Source: Lujinxingia vulgaris (lineage in GTDB: Bacteria; Myxococcota_A; Bradymonadia; Bradymonadales; Bradymonadaceae). From it: a DNA stretch of 64,000 bases. Below are positions 51,915-60,546 of the stretch, piece by piece (position 1 is the first letter of the stretch; each line of letters begins with the position of its first letter). The notes beneath the pieces are model-generated. The model was not told where the DNA came from and did no database searches. It saw nothing but the letters and a program-made list of their open reading frames with translations. The translations under genes were made by a program, and so were the position numbers. Location of the stretch: positions 1-64,000 of the forward strand of contig NZ_VOSL01000043.1 in the NCBI RefSeq assembly GCF_007997005.1. The letters are read 5' to 3'.

Positions 51915-53021
51915 ATGCTCGAAGAACCCGAGGGGCCCGGACCGCAGGAGACACGACGCTTAATCGGCTGGATGATCATCGCCCTGACCTGGATCTTGCT
52001 CGCCGGCGTCAGCCACGCCCAGGCCCAGACCACACCGGACGCGCCTCCCGACGAGGCCCGGGCCAGCGCCGCCGACGGCGCCACCAATGACCCCGATGCG
52101 CTGCGCTGCTTTACCTGCACCGAGAACTGCGAGGCACAGGGGGTCGCCGAGGGGGAGCGCGTCTGCACAGGCGCCGAGGGCCTGGTGGAGCCGATTCCCG
52201 CATCGACTCCTCAGGGCAGTCTGATGGCGCAATCCACCGCCGGCAGCCCATCGCCCGACGTGGCCGTGATCCCCTGGCGCTGGCGCCCGCGCGTCGACGC
52301 GCTGGTCACGAGCCTTCCCCTTGCTTCCGACCGCCTGGAGCGCCAACTTTCCGGCGATCTCAAAGCGATGAGCGACTGCCTCAACCCGCGCTCCTACCGC
52401 CCGGAACCGGCGATGCTCGTCGAGCTACGGGTCTCCGACGAAGGTCACCCTCTGGCCGTTCGCGGCACGCCCAAAGAGATGCCCGCCGACGACGCGCGCT
52501 GCATGCTCAAAAAACTCTGGAACCTCACCTTCGAGCTCCCCGCAGAGCCCGACTTGAGCCTGCCTGAGGGCCCGGTCTACACGCTGAGCTACCGCCTGGG
52601 CTTTGAGCTCGTGGCCACCGAACCCCGCCCCGGCCAGACCGCCGATGTGCTCATCGAAGGCTTCCGCTGGCAGGGGAGCGCCACCGACGCTGAGAGTTCC
52701 CTGCCCGCCGCGCTGGCCCGCCAGGCCGGCGCGCTGAGCGCCTGCGCCGGGCAGCTTCGCTCGCAACTTCCCCTGGACCTGGTCGTGGCCGAGGTGCAGA
52801 TGGGGTGGCCCACCACCCCGGCCGAGGGCCCGGTGCGCCCCTCGACCCTGGATCTGACGCTGAGCAATGAGACCGGCCCCGATCACCCCTCCGATGAGGC
52901 GCTGCACTGCATGCAGGAAGCGCTGCTGGGCTGGGAGCTTCCCGCAGACGAAATCGCCCCGGGGGGCAGCGCGAGCTTCTTTGTGACAATTCGCCCCGAG
53001 GGCTGGATCGGCAGCCAGTGA
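51915..53021 (+). CDS. Exported AgmX-like protein with tandem conserved domain
   Basis: From ATG 51915 (GAGG six bases upstream; the frame is open five codons more) the protein is 368 residues. A membrane segment or signal at residues about 15-36 is followed by a Pro/Ala-rich part and a Cys-containing block (FTCTENC). Two similar domains then occur: residues about 145-215 and 250-360, each with a Cys, a beta segment and a late Cys before a Trp-x-(Phe/Leu)-Pro turn (RCMLKKLWNLTFELP and HCMQEALLGWELP). This is reminiscent of AgmX/PglI C-terminal domains of myxobacteria. Function unknown. Confidence 0.55.
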   Translation: MLEEPEGPGPQETRRLIGWMIIALTWILLAGVSHAQAQTTPDAPPDEARASAADGATNDPDALRCFTCTENCEAQGVAEGERVCTGAEGLVEPIPASTPQGSLMAQSTAGSPSPDVAVIPWRWRPRVDALVTSLPLASDRLERQLSGDLKAMSDCLNPRSYRPEPAMLVELRVSDEGHPLAVRGTPKEMPADDARCMLKKLWNLTFELPAEPDLSLPEGPVYTLSYRLGFELVATEPRPGQTADVLIEGFRWQGSATDAESSLPAALARQAGALSACAGQLRSQLPLDLVVAEVQMGWPTTPAEGPVRPSTLDLTLSNETGPDHPSDEALHCMQEALLGWELPADEIAPGGSASFFVTIRPEGWIGSQ

Positions 53022-53196
53022 CGCATGACGCAGGCGCTCCGCCGTGTCGTTCTCTCCCTCGTTGTTCTGGAGCGCCCAACGCCCATCGCATCGAGAGGTA
53101 GAGCCCCGCGCCGATCGGAGCACGACATGCGCGTTGCGCTGCGCCCCGGCTATGTGTCAGCTTCGTTGACTCTCGCCAACGCCCGGAGCGCTCCCG

Positions 53197-53928
53197 ATGT
53201 TAGACGTCTTTTCAGAAACCTTCGGCCTGAACGGCATTCAGGTCTTTTTGATCCTTTTCATTTTGCTGATGTGCGCCGTCGTCGCCCTCTTCGCGATGAT
53301 CATCGAGCATATGGCAAAGTCCGCCTGGACCAACGCAGCGGATGCGATGGGACTCAAGCTGAGCGGCGACTCGCTGAAAAACTACCGGCTCGAAGGAACC
53401 TACCAGGGCATGGATCTCCAGATCGTGGCGCGCCATGAAAGCGAGACGGTTCGGACCCACAACGCGTCGAGGACCATCCACGCTTACTTCGTCGGCGTGA
53501 ACGTCGGGCTAAGCCCGGCCTGGCATCACTTCGGGCGCATCCACAAGAAAAAGCCCGAAACTCTGCATAAAAGTAACGTCCCGAGCTTCTTAAACGCACT
53601 CTCACCCAACCGCTTTGACGATGAGCTGCATATGCACCTGGAGCCCGACGCCGCGATGAAGCGGCTCTTTGCCGATGACGAGGTGCGCGAGAAGCTGCTG
53701 AAGACGAGCCTGAAAACCGGCAACCTGACGATCTTTAACGGCACGCTCCTCATCGAGCATAAAAAGCGGGTGCTCGACGCCGATCTTCTCAAAGCTTATG
53801 TCGACGACGCGCTGGCATTGGCGGAGCTTCTGGAGAGCCGCTTGCAGCGCTACCAACCCACCCCGGGTGCCGCGCCCGCCGTGGCACCTTCACCAGCGCC
53901 GGTCGATGAGCGGGTGACCTACTGGTAG
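53197..53928 (+). CDS. Membrane-anchored hypothetical protein
   Basis: A 243-residue protein with one N-terminal membrane helix (VFLILFILLMCAVVALFAMI) and a soluble domain of about 200 residues with charged, mixed alpha/beta pattern (for example KLSGDSLKNYRLEGTYQGMDLQI and KLLKTSLKTGNLTIFNG). A short Pro/Ala tail ends the chain. The start has GGAG eight bases upstream. It resembles an uncharacterised envelope-associated family in layout, but no named domain was recognised. Confidence 0.65.
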   Translation: MLDVFSETFGLNGIQVFLILFILLMCAVVALFAMIIEHMAKSAWTNAADAMGLKLSGDSLKNYRLEGTYQGMDLQIVARHESETVRTHNASRTIHAYFVGVNVGLSPAWHHFGRIHKKKPETLHKSNVPSFLNALSPNRFDDELHMHLEPDAAMKRLFADDEVREKLLKTSLKTGNLTIFNGTLLIEHKKRVLDADLLKAYVDDALALAELLESRLQRYQPTPGAAPAVAPSPAPVDERVTYW

Positions 53929-53936
53929 CGCGCGGT

Positions 53937-56900
53937 ATGCTTTCAACGCGCCGGGCGCGCTGCTACAACCTCCGGGCTATGCTCTTACGCCCTTCCCATG
54001 CGCCCGGGCGCACTCGACACCTTCTGGCAGTGATGCTCCGACTGTGGATGCTCGCCATCCTCATCGGGGCGAGTGTGGCGACCTTTGCTTCGCCGAGCGC
54101 GCACGCCCTCGACGATCCGGAACGTGACTACTTCACGCTGACCACGCCGCACTTTTACATCCATTACGACGATCAGACCGAGGCGCTGGCGCGCCGCGCC
54201 GCGGTGGCCTTTGAAGAGGCGCACCTGATCCTGGCGCCGACGCTCGACTGGACGCCTCGCCATCGCACCCACGTGGTGGTGACCGACCGCATCGACTCGG
54301 CCAACGGCTTTGCGCGGGCGTTCGGGCGCAACTTCATTACGATCTACGGGATGCCCCCGGAGGCCGACAGCGTGCTCGGCTACTTCGACGACTGGCTGCG
54401 CGTGCTCGCCTACCACGAGTACGTACACACCCTGCACATCGACACCAACCCGGGGCTCTCGCAGTGGGTCAACCGCATCTTCGGCAAACAGTTTCACCCC
54501 AACGCCATCTTGCCCCGCTGGTACACCGAGGGCATCGCCACCTACTTTGAGACGACGCGCGCGGGCACAGGTCGCGTCGACAGCCCGCTCTTCTCGATGT
54601 GGCTGCGCACCGCGGCGCTCGAAGACGAGCTCTTTACCCTGGGACAGTCCACGGGCCTGCCGGTGGCCTGGCCCTCGGGCAGCGCCGCCTACCTCTACGG
54701 CGGCTTTTTTGCCGAGTACATCGCGCGACGTCATGGCGAGTCATTCATCCGGGATTTTAACCACCTCTACGGCAAACGCGTCATCCCCTACGCGCTCAAC
54801 CGCAGCGCGCGCGAGATCAGCGGCGAAGGGTTTGACGAGCTCTGGGCGGGCTTTATGGCCGAGGCTCAGGCCAAAGCCTGGGCGCGCCAGGCGCTGACGC
54901 GCGCGCAGGGCGTCAGCCCCACCGACCTTGTGACCCGCGGGGGCGGTCGCCATCAGTACCCGACGTTGCGCCCCGGCGATCGGCCGGAGATCACGTATTA
55001 CGCCGCGGCGGAGTCCGCCCACCCGGTCTTCGCCGGCGTACGCGCCGGGGGGCTTAAGCCCCGCTCGCTTCGCGAGGCCGAAGGCGCCGCCGGCCCCTCG
55101 GCCTGGACGCCCGACGGCCACACGCTCATCTACTCGCGCTCCGATAGCTTTGAGGGCGTCTACACCTTCCAGGATCTTTTTGCCTACGACGCCCGAAGCG
55201 GCCAGACCCGCCGCCTCACCCGGGGCGACCGCGCCCGCGAGCCGGCGGTCTCACCCGATGGCACGCTTGTGGCCCATGTGCGCAACCGCCGCGGCACCAT
55301 GGAGCTTGTGGTGCGTCCGCTCGATGCGCCCTCACAGGAGCGCGTGCTCGTCTCCGGCCTGCAGCATCCTCCCGAGGATGACGCGCACTGGCAGCAGATC
55401 TCGCGGCCGATCTTCGGCCCCGGGGGCAACACGATCATCTTCAGCTGGTGGCGCCTCGACCTGCGCCAGCGCGACCTCTGGGAGGTGAACTTGAGCGACG
55501 GCGCGCTGAGACAGCTCACCGACACCGCCGCCCATGAGCTCGATCCGCACCTCGGCCCCGACGGCCACCTCTACTACGCGGCGGACACCGGCGGGGTGTT
55601 CAACATCTTCGCGCTGGACCTTGAGACGCTGGAGCGCTGGCAGGTCAGCAACGTCATCACCGGCGCGTTTTCGCCGGTGGTCACCCCGGACGGCGACTTC
55701 ATCTACGTGAGCCTGTACACCGCGCGCGGCTTTGAGATCGCGCGCCTGGCACACCCTCACACTCGCCAACACGAGCCGGCGCAGAGCGTGCGCCCGCGCC
55801 CGCCGATCGCCTACCCGGAGCCCGAGCTCGATCTTCAGCCCAGACCCTACCGGGCCGCGCGTTGGATGGCGCCGCTGACTCTTCTGCCGGATGCGGGCGT
55901 GCTGCGCGCCGGCGCGGGCCTGGGCGCCACCCTCGAGGGCTATGATCCGCTGGAGCTTCACAGCTACACGCTCAGCGGAGGCGTGACCACGGCCGAGGGC
56001 TTTGAAGATCCAGGCGCCAACCTGGGCTTTGTCTACCGCTACGGGGGGCTCCCCTTTAACCTCACCCTGCTCGGGCGGTTTTCGGACTACCCGCGCGCCC
56101 GCTCACTCATCGCCGAGAGCCGCTATGTGCCCTTTTTGGAGCGCCAATACATCGGCCAGCTCGGGCTCTCGTTTCCGCTGCGTATCCTCTCGGAGCGGGT
56201 AAGTTTTACGACCAACTACCGCGCCGAATACACCACCTTCAAAGAGAGGCCCCGGGTGACCCCGGAGCCCGGCGACATCCGCCCCCGCGAGCCCCTTCTG
56301 GGCTGGTTTAACGAGCTCTCGTTCGGGCTCTCCTACAGCCGACTTTTTCGTTATGCGCGCTCCATCTCGGCCGAACGCGGCATCTCGATGAGCGCCTCGG
56401 TGGGGGTGCAGCACCCGGCGCTGGGCCACCAGTACAACGCGCTGACCTTTGGCTACGCGCTGAGCGCCTTTCACCCCAACCCGCTCATCGACCGACACGT
56501 CTTCGCGCTGCAACTTCGCGGCGCGCTCACCCGCAGCGCCAGCGGCCCCCAGCGCCAGTACGCCATCGGCGGGTTGAGCCCCCAGGAGATCTTGAGCGCG
56601 GTGGTCTTCCAGGAGCCACGGGTCGGCTACCCCATCCGCGGCTTTGCTCCCGGGGTGCAACGCGGCCAGCAGTACCAGCTCGCGAAGCTGGAGTACCGCT
56701 TCCCGATCCTCGATCTCGATCGCGGCTTCTCCACCCTTCCCCTCTTCTTTCGTCAACTCAAAGGCCAGCTCTTTGTCGACACCGGCACCGCCTACAACGG
56801 CTACCTGGCCGACGCAGATGTTCTCACAGGCATCGGCGCCGAGCTGCAGGTCGATGCCATCCTGGGCTACTACCTCAGCAACAGCCTGCGCCTGGGCTAC

Positions 56901-56963
56901 GCCCGCGGGCTTGGCCCCGAGGGCATCACCGATCTCTACCTGCTCTTAGGCGCCGCCTTCTAA
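53937..56963 (+). CDS. Metallopeptidase, beta-propeller and outer-membrane-barrel fusion
   Basis: Residues 1-56 include a signal peptide; an alternative ATG at 53979 or 54033 gives a cleaner one. Residues 60-330 resemble a gluzincin metallopeptidase with HEYVH (His160, Glu161, His164) and third ligand in YTEGIATYFE (Glu198). Residues about 340-620 have TolB/WD40-like propeller blades (DGHTLIYSRSDSF, SPDGTLVAHVRN). The remaining 350 residues are beta-barrel strands with alternating hydrophobics and BamA/Omp85-like signatures (GYPIRGFAPGVQRGQQY, then LEYRFPILDLD, and FVDTGTAYN). A secreted protease tethered to an outer-membrane pore is the simplest reading. It overlaps the next gene convergently by 18 bases. 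Confidence 0.75.
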   Translation: MLSTRRARCYNLRAMLLRPSHAPGRTRHLLAVMLRLWMLAILIGASVATFASPSAHALDDPERDYFTLTTPHFYIHYDDQTEALARRAAVAFEEAHLILAPTLDWTPRHRTHVVVTDRIDSANGFARAFGRNFITIYGMPPEADSVLGYFDDWLRVLAYHEYVHTLHIDTNPGLSQWVNRIFGKQFHPNAILPRWYTEGIATYFETTRAGTGRVDSPLFSMWLRTAALEDELFTLGQSTGLPVAWPSGSAAYLYGGFFAEYIARRHGESFIRDFNHLYGKRVIPYALNRSAREISGEGFDELWAGFMAEAQAKAWARQALTRAQGVSPTDLVTRGGGRHQYPTLRPGDRPEITYYAAAESAHPVFAGVRAGGLKPRSLREAEGAAGPSAWTPDGHTLIYSRSDSFEGVYTFQDLFAYDARSGQTRRLTRGDRAREPAVSPDGTLVAHVRNRRGTMELVVRPLDAPSQERVLVSGLQHPPEDDAHWQQISRPIFGPGGNTIIFSWWRLDLRQRDLWEVNLSDGALRQLTDTAAHELDPHLGPDGHLYYAADTGGVFNIFALDLETLERWQVSNVITGAFSPVVTPDGDFIYVSLYTARGFEIARLAHPHTRQHEPAQSVRPRPPIAYPEPELDLQPRPYRAARWMAPLTLLPDAGVLRAGAGLGATLEGYDPLELHSYTLSGGVTTAEGFEDPGANLGFVYRYGGLPFNLTLLGRFSDYPRARSLIAESRYVPFLERQYIGQLGLSFPLRILSERVSFTTNYRAEYTTFKERPRVTPEPGDIRPREPLLGWFNELSFGLSYSRLFRYARSISAERGISMSASVGVQHPALGHQYNALTFGYALSAFHPNPLIDRHVFALQLRGALTRSASGPQRQYAIGGLSPQEILSAVVFQEPRVGYPIRGFAPGVQRGQQYQLAKLEYRFPILDLDRGFSTLPLFFRQLKGQLFVDTGTAYNGYLADADVLTGIGAELQVDAILGYYLSNSLRLGYARGLGPEGITDLYLLLGAAF

Positions 56964-58103
56964 GCCACCCCAGACCCGGCGCTCCGCCTGCCCCTCGGCC
57001 TCGTCCGGCTGCACATCGTCACGCCAGATTTTGCGACGCCCCTCTCCCACCGAGCGCGGCAACTCCTCGCGGGGCACCACCTCCTCAAAACCCTCCCCGC
57101 GGTACGCCTCTACCGAGCGCAGCCCCTCGGCCCCGTAACGCACCAGCGCCACCGAGCGGTCGCTCACCCGCTCCTCGCCCAGAAGTTTGCGCGGCCCCGC
57201 CCCGATGCACGCGCTGTGCAAAAGCCCCAGCTCCCCGCGCTTTCCGGGGTAATACGCATGATGATGCCCGGCCACATAGAGATCGACCTCGTGGCGCAAA
57301 AGCAACGCCTCCAGCGCCTCGTCGGCCAGCGTCTCGTCCTCTTTGCTCTGCGCCACCGGGTGCAGCGGAAGATGCCCGAACACGATCTTCGTGGGCAGCT
57401 CCGAGTGCGCCTTAAGTACCGCCTCCAACCACAGGCGCTGCGCCTCATCGATCGGTCCGACCGTCGTCGCATCCAGCGCCACAAAAAGCGCCGGCCCCAC
57501 CTTAAACGCGTAATAGAAAGGAAAGCCGCTCGTCTCGACCATCTCCACCGCCGGGGCGCGATCCTGCCACTCGCGGGCAAAATGCACGCGCTCCTCCCAG
57601 AACGCCGGCGAACCGGAGGCGTCGTGGTTGCCTGGCGAGATGGCAAAGGGGATGCCCGCGCGGGCAAGCGGGCGCGTCACGACCTCGTGAAAGGACGCCC
57701 ACATCGCCCGGTGGTCGAGCCCTCCTCGCTGCCCGGCGACCATATCCCCCGGGCTGATCACCACATCGGGGCGTACGTCTTCGCTGAGCCAGGCCACCGC
57801 CCGATGCACCTCATCGCCGTACTCCGTCGAGCCGTAGGCGCCGTTAAAGTCCGAGAGCACCGCCACCGTCCACGCCCGGTCCTCACCGGGTGATGCGTCT
57901 TCAGGCGATGCCTCAACCTCTCGGGTATCCTGCACACCCTGCCCACCGGAGACCCCGTGCTTAGCCTCATCGGCCGCCGTGTCTGGCGCGGCGTCGGCAC
58001 CTGCGGCCTCGTCGGCGGGACGCACCGGCGTGCCGCCCATCGCGGGCATCGCCAGCAAGATCCCTCCCAGGGTGGCCGCGGCTAGAATGAGCTCTCTGCG
58101 CAT
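56946..58103 (-). CDS. Exported metallophosphoesterase
   Basis: A 385-residue calcineurin-like metallophosphoesterase with an N-terminal signal (LILAAATLGGILLAMPA) and an Ala/Glu-rich linker of about 50 residues. Motifs: VLSDFNG (Asn in place of the usual His after Asp), SPGDMVAG, SPGNHDA, VFGHLPLHP and AGHHHAYYPG. The family hydrolyses phosphomono- or diesters. The C-terminal end is charged and likely disordered. It is convergent with the metallopeptidase-barrel gene, whose last 18 bases it overlaps. Substrate unknown. Confidence 0.82.
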   Translation of the reverse strand: MRRELILAAATLGGILLAMPAMGGTPVRPADEAAGADAAPDTAADEAKHGVSGGQGVQDTREVEASPEDASPGEDRAWTVAVLSDFNGAYGSTEYGDEVHRAVAWLSEDVRPDVVISPGDMVAGQRGGLDHRAMWASFHEVVTRPLARAGIPFAISPGNHDASGSPAFWEERVHFAREWQDRAPAVEMVETSGFPFYYAFKVGPALFVALDATTVGPIDEAQRLWLEAVLKAHSELPTKIVFGHLPLHPVAQSKEDETLADEALEALLLRHEVDLYVAGHHHAYYPGKRGELGLLHSACIGAGPRKLLGEERVSDRSVALVRYGAEGLRSVEAYRGEGFEEVVPREELPRSVGEGRRKIWRDDVQPDEAEGQAERRVWGGLEGGA

Positions 58104-58184
58104 GATATCGCTTGGTCAAAAGGACGTCCCGACTTCCGGCGCGATTGTTGAGGCCCTCCTCCCCCCTGTCAAAATTTCTCCCCC

Positions 58185-58997
58185 TTGAGCACGAGGTCCC
58201 CCTTGAGCACGATGACGCTCTCCGACGGCACGACACTTCATTACGAAACCCACGACACGCACAGCCAGGGGCCCTGGCTTGTGCTGCTCAACGGGATGAC
58301 GCAGTCCACCCAGCACTGGGGCAGCCAGGCCCGCGCGCTGCGCGAGCACTTCCGCGTGCTCCTCTACGACGCCCGCGGCCAGGGAGGGAGCGACCTCCCC
58401 GACGCTCCCCCCACGCTCGCCCAACACGCCGCCGACCTCGCCGAACTCTTCGATCACCTGGGCATCGAGCGCGCTCATCTGGCCGGTTTCAGCCACGGGG
58501 CCCGCGTCGCGCTTGGCTTCGCCAACGACTTCCCCGAGCGCCTCGACCGCCTGGTCCTCTGCAGCGCCACCGCCCGCCCCACCGCTCTGGCCGAGACGAT
58601 CGTGCGCGCCTGGCACCAGGTGCTCGTCACCGGCGGCCTTGAGGCGATGGCCTGGGCCTCTCTGCCCACGATCCTCGGCGACGACTTCCTGGCCTCCCAC
58701 CAGACGTTTCTCGACAACGTCATCAAGGCCTCCGTGCAGCGCAACTCACAGGAGGGCGTGCGCCTCTTACTCGAAGGGCTGATGGCCTTCCCCCCGGTCG
58801 CCGATCTGGCCGGCAACCTTAACGTGGAGACCCTGGTGATCTCCGCCGATCAGGACCTTTTGGTGAGCACCGAGGGCGCAAAAGCGCTGGCCGACCTGCT
58901 GGGTGGGACGCACATTGTAGTGGAGCGCTGCGGCCACACCGTGCCCATCGAGCGCCCGGACGCCTTCCGCGATGCCCTGCTTGAGTTCCTCAACTAA
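58185..58997 (+). CDS. Alpha/beta hydrolase
   Basis: A 270-residue alpha/beta-fold hydrolase: oxyanion region LLNGMTQSTQHW, nucleophile elbow GFSHGAR (Ser), Asp in SADQDLLV and His in RCGHTVPIE. The 5' end holds a 15-base duplication, cccccttgagcacga (58180-58194 and 58198-58212), so three in-frame starts are possible: TTG 58185, TTG 58203 and ATG 58212. The ATG gives the family-typical MTLSDGTTLHYE start. Substrate is unknown, perhaps an ester or lactone. Confidence 0.85.
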   Translation: MSTRSPLSTMTLSDGTTLHYETHDTHSQGPWLVLLNGMTQSTQHWGSQARALREHFRVLLYDARGQGGSDLPDAPPTLAQHAADLAELFDHLGIERAHLAGFSHGARVALGFANDFPERLDRLVLCSATARPTALAETIVRAWHQVLVTGGLEAMAWASLPTILGDDFLASHQTFLDNVIKASVQRNSQEGVRLLLEGLMAFPPVADLAGNLNVETLVISADQDLLVSTEGAKALADLLGGTHIVVERCGHTVPIERPDAFRDALLEFLN

Positions 58998-59097
58998 TTC
59001 AAGCACATGCAACCTCCCACCAGGGGAGCATTGAGGCACATCTGGAGCGGTGTTCATGCCCGGGCGCGATCCCTTTTCGCCCGTCAGGAGCCCCGCG

Positions 59098-60537
59098 ATG
59101 CGTCTGACCCCCTGCACCCACGGCATTCGCCCGCCGGAGTTCCCCGAGCTGCCCTGGATCAACGTGGATCAGCCCCTGCGTCTCGACGATCTTCTGGGAC
59201 AGGTGGTGATGCTGGGGTTCTGGAGCTCCACCTGCATCCGCTGCCAGGAGGGCCTGCCGGCGATGCATCGCGCCCTGCAACGCTTTGAGGGGCGCCCCCT
59301 GCAGATCATCGCCGTGCACAGCCCGCGCTTTGCGGGCGAACACGACCTGGACTACCTGCAAAGCGCGGTGGAGCGCATCGGCGTCCCCTTCGCGGTGGCC
59401 GTCGACAACGACCACCGTCTGGCGCGAACCTTCAGCGTGCGCGAGCTCCCCACCTTCGCGCTCATCGATCCCCGGGGCTATGTCTGCCGGGTGGTGCGAG
59501 GGGTCCCCGACCCCCTACACCTCATCGACGCGCTGGAGGGCCTACTCGGGCTGACCGACGCGCCGGATCACCCTCACCCAACCCTCCCCTCGTCCACTCG
59601 ACCTCCAGATCGCCTGAGCTACCCGGCGGGACTCAGCGCGACACAAGACCGCCTGGCCATCGCCGACACCGGCCACCACCGCATCGTGCTCACACGTCAC
59701 GACGGCGAGCTGCTAGAGACGTTTGGGGGCCCGGAGCCTGGCTTCGAAGACGGCCCGGCCGAGAAGGCCCGCTTCTTCCGGCCGCGCGGGCTGGCGTTTG
59801 TCGATGACCACCTGCTGGTAGCCGATACCGCCAACCACGCCATCCGTAGCATCGATATGGCCCGCGGACAGGTCGACACCCTGGCGCTCTTACCTCCCGA
59901 CGATCAGGGCCAGGTTCACGCGCCCCGGGCGCTGGCCCGACACGGCTCCTGGCTTTATATCGCCTGCGCCGGCACCCACACGATCCTGCGCATGAATCTC
60001 GACGACCACACCATCGAGGCATTCGCCGGCACGGGTCACGAGGACAGCATCGACGGCCACCGCCGCTCGGCCGCCTTCGCCCAGCCCACGGGTCTGGTGA
60101 TGCATGACGATCAGCTGCTCATCATCGACAGCACCTCCTCGACGCTTCGCTGCCTCAACCTGCGCTCCAACCGCGTCGCAACCCTGGTGGGCAAGAGCCT
60201 CTTTGAGCACGGCATGGTCGATGGCCCACCGCGCAACGCCCTGATGCAACACCCCCGGGGCGTCACCGTACACCGGGGGCGCATCTACATCGCCGACGCC
60301 CTGAACTGCGCGCTGCGCTGCTTCGATCTCGAGCACGAGCGTCTGCAAACCCTCGACACCCCGGAACTACGCTTTCCCACCGCTCTCACAAGCTCGGGCG
60401 ACTCGCTCTTTGTCTGCGACACCCACGCCCACACCATCTGGGAGCACAACACCGAGGCCGGCACCTGGGAGCGCGTAACGCTCACCAGGCCCTCCGAGGG
60501 CGACGAAGCCACACACACCCCAACGCCCCCTGCGTGA
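59098..60537 (+). CDS. Thioredoxin-like protein fused to NHL beta-propeller
   Basis: The ATG at 59098 has AGGAG seven bases upstream (the frame extends to 59050). The 479-residue protein begins with a TlpA-like thioredoxin domain: FWSSTCIRCQEGLPAM (CIRC active site) and the ELPTFALIDPRGYV cis-Pro region. Residues about 190-450 form an NHL-type propeller with repeated blocks such as LAIADTGHHRIVL, LLVADTANHAIRSID and IYIADALNCALRCFD. The architecture matches NHLRC2-like proteins. No signal peptide, so the cytoplasm is likely. Function unresolved. Confidence 0.87.
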   Translation: MRLTPCTHGIRPPEFPELPWINVDQPLRLDDLLGQVVMLGFWSSTCIRCQEGLPAMHRALQRFEGRPLQIIAVHSPRFAGEHDLDYLQSAVERIGVPFAVAVDNDHRLARTFSVRELPTFALIDPRGYVCRVVRGVPDPLHLIDALEGLLGLTDAPDHPHPTLPSSTRPPDRLSYPAGLSATQDRLAIADTGHHRIVLTRHDGELLETFGGPEPGFEDGPAEKARFFRPRGLAFVDDHLLVADTANHAIRSIDMARGQVDTLALLPPDDQGQVHAPRALARHGSWLYIACAGTHTILRMNLDDHTIEAFAGTGHEDSIDGHRRSAAFAQPTGLVMHDDQLLIIDSTSSTLRCLNLRSNRVATLVGKSLFEHGMVDGPPRNALMQHPRGVTVHRGRIYIADALNCALRCFDLEHERLQTLDTPELRFPTALTSSGDSLFVCDTHAHTIWEHNTEAGTWERVTLTRPSEGDEATHTPTPPA

Positions 60538-60546
60538 TCGCCCTGC

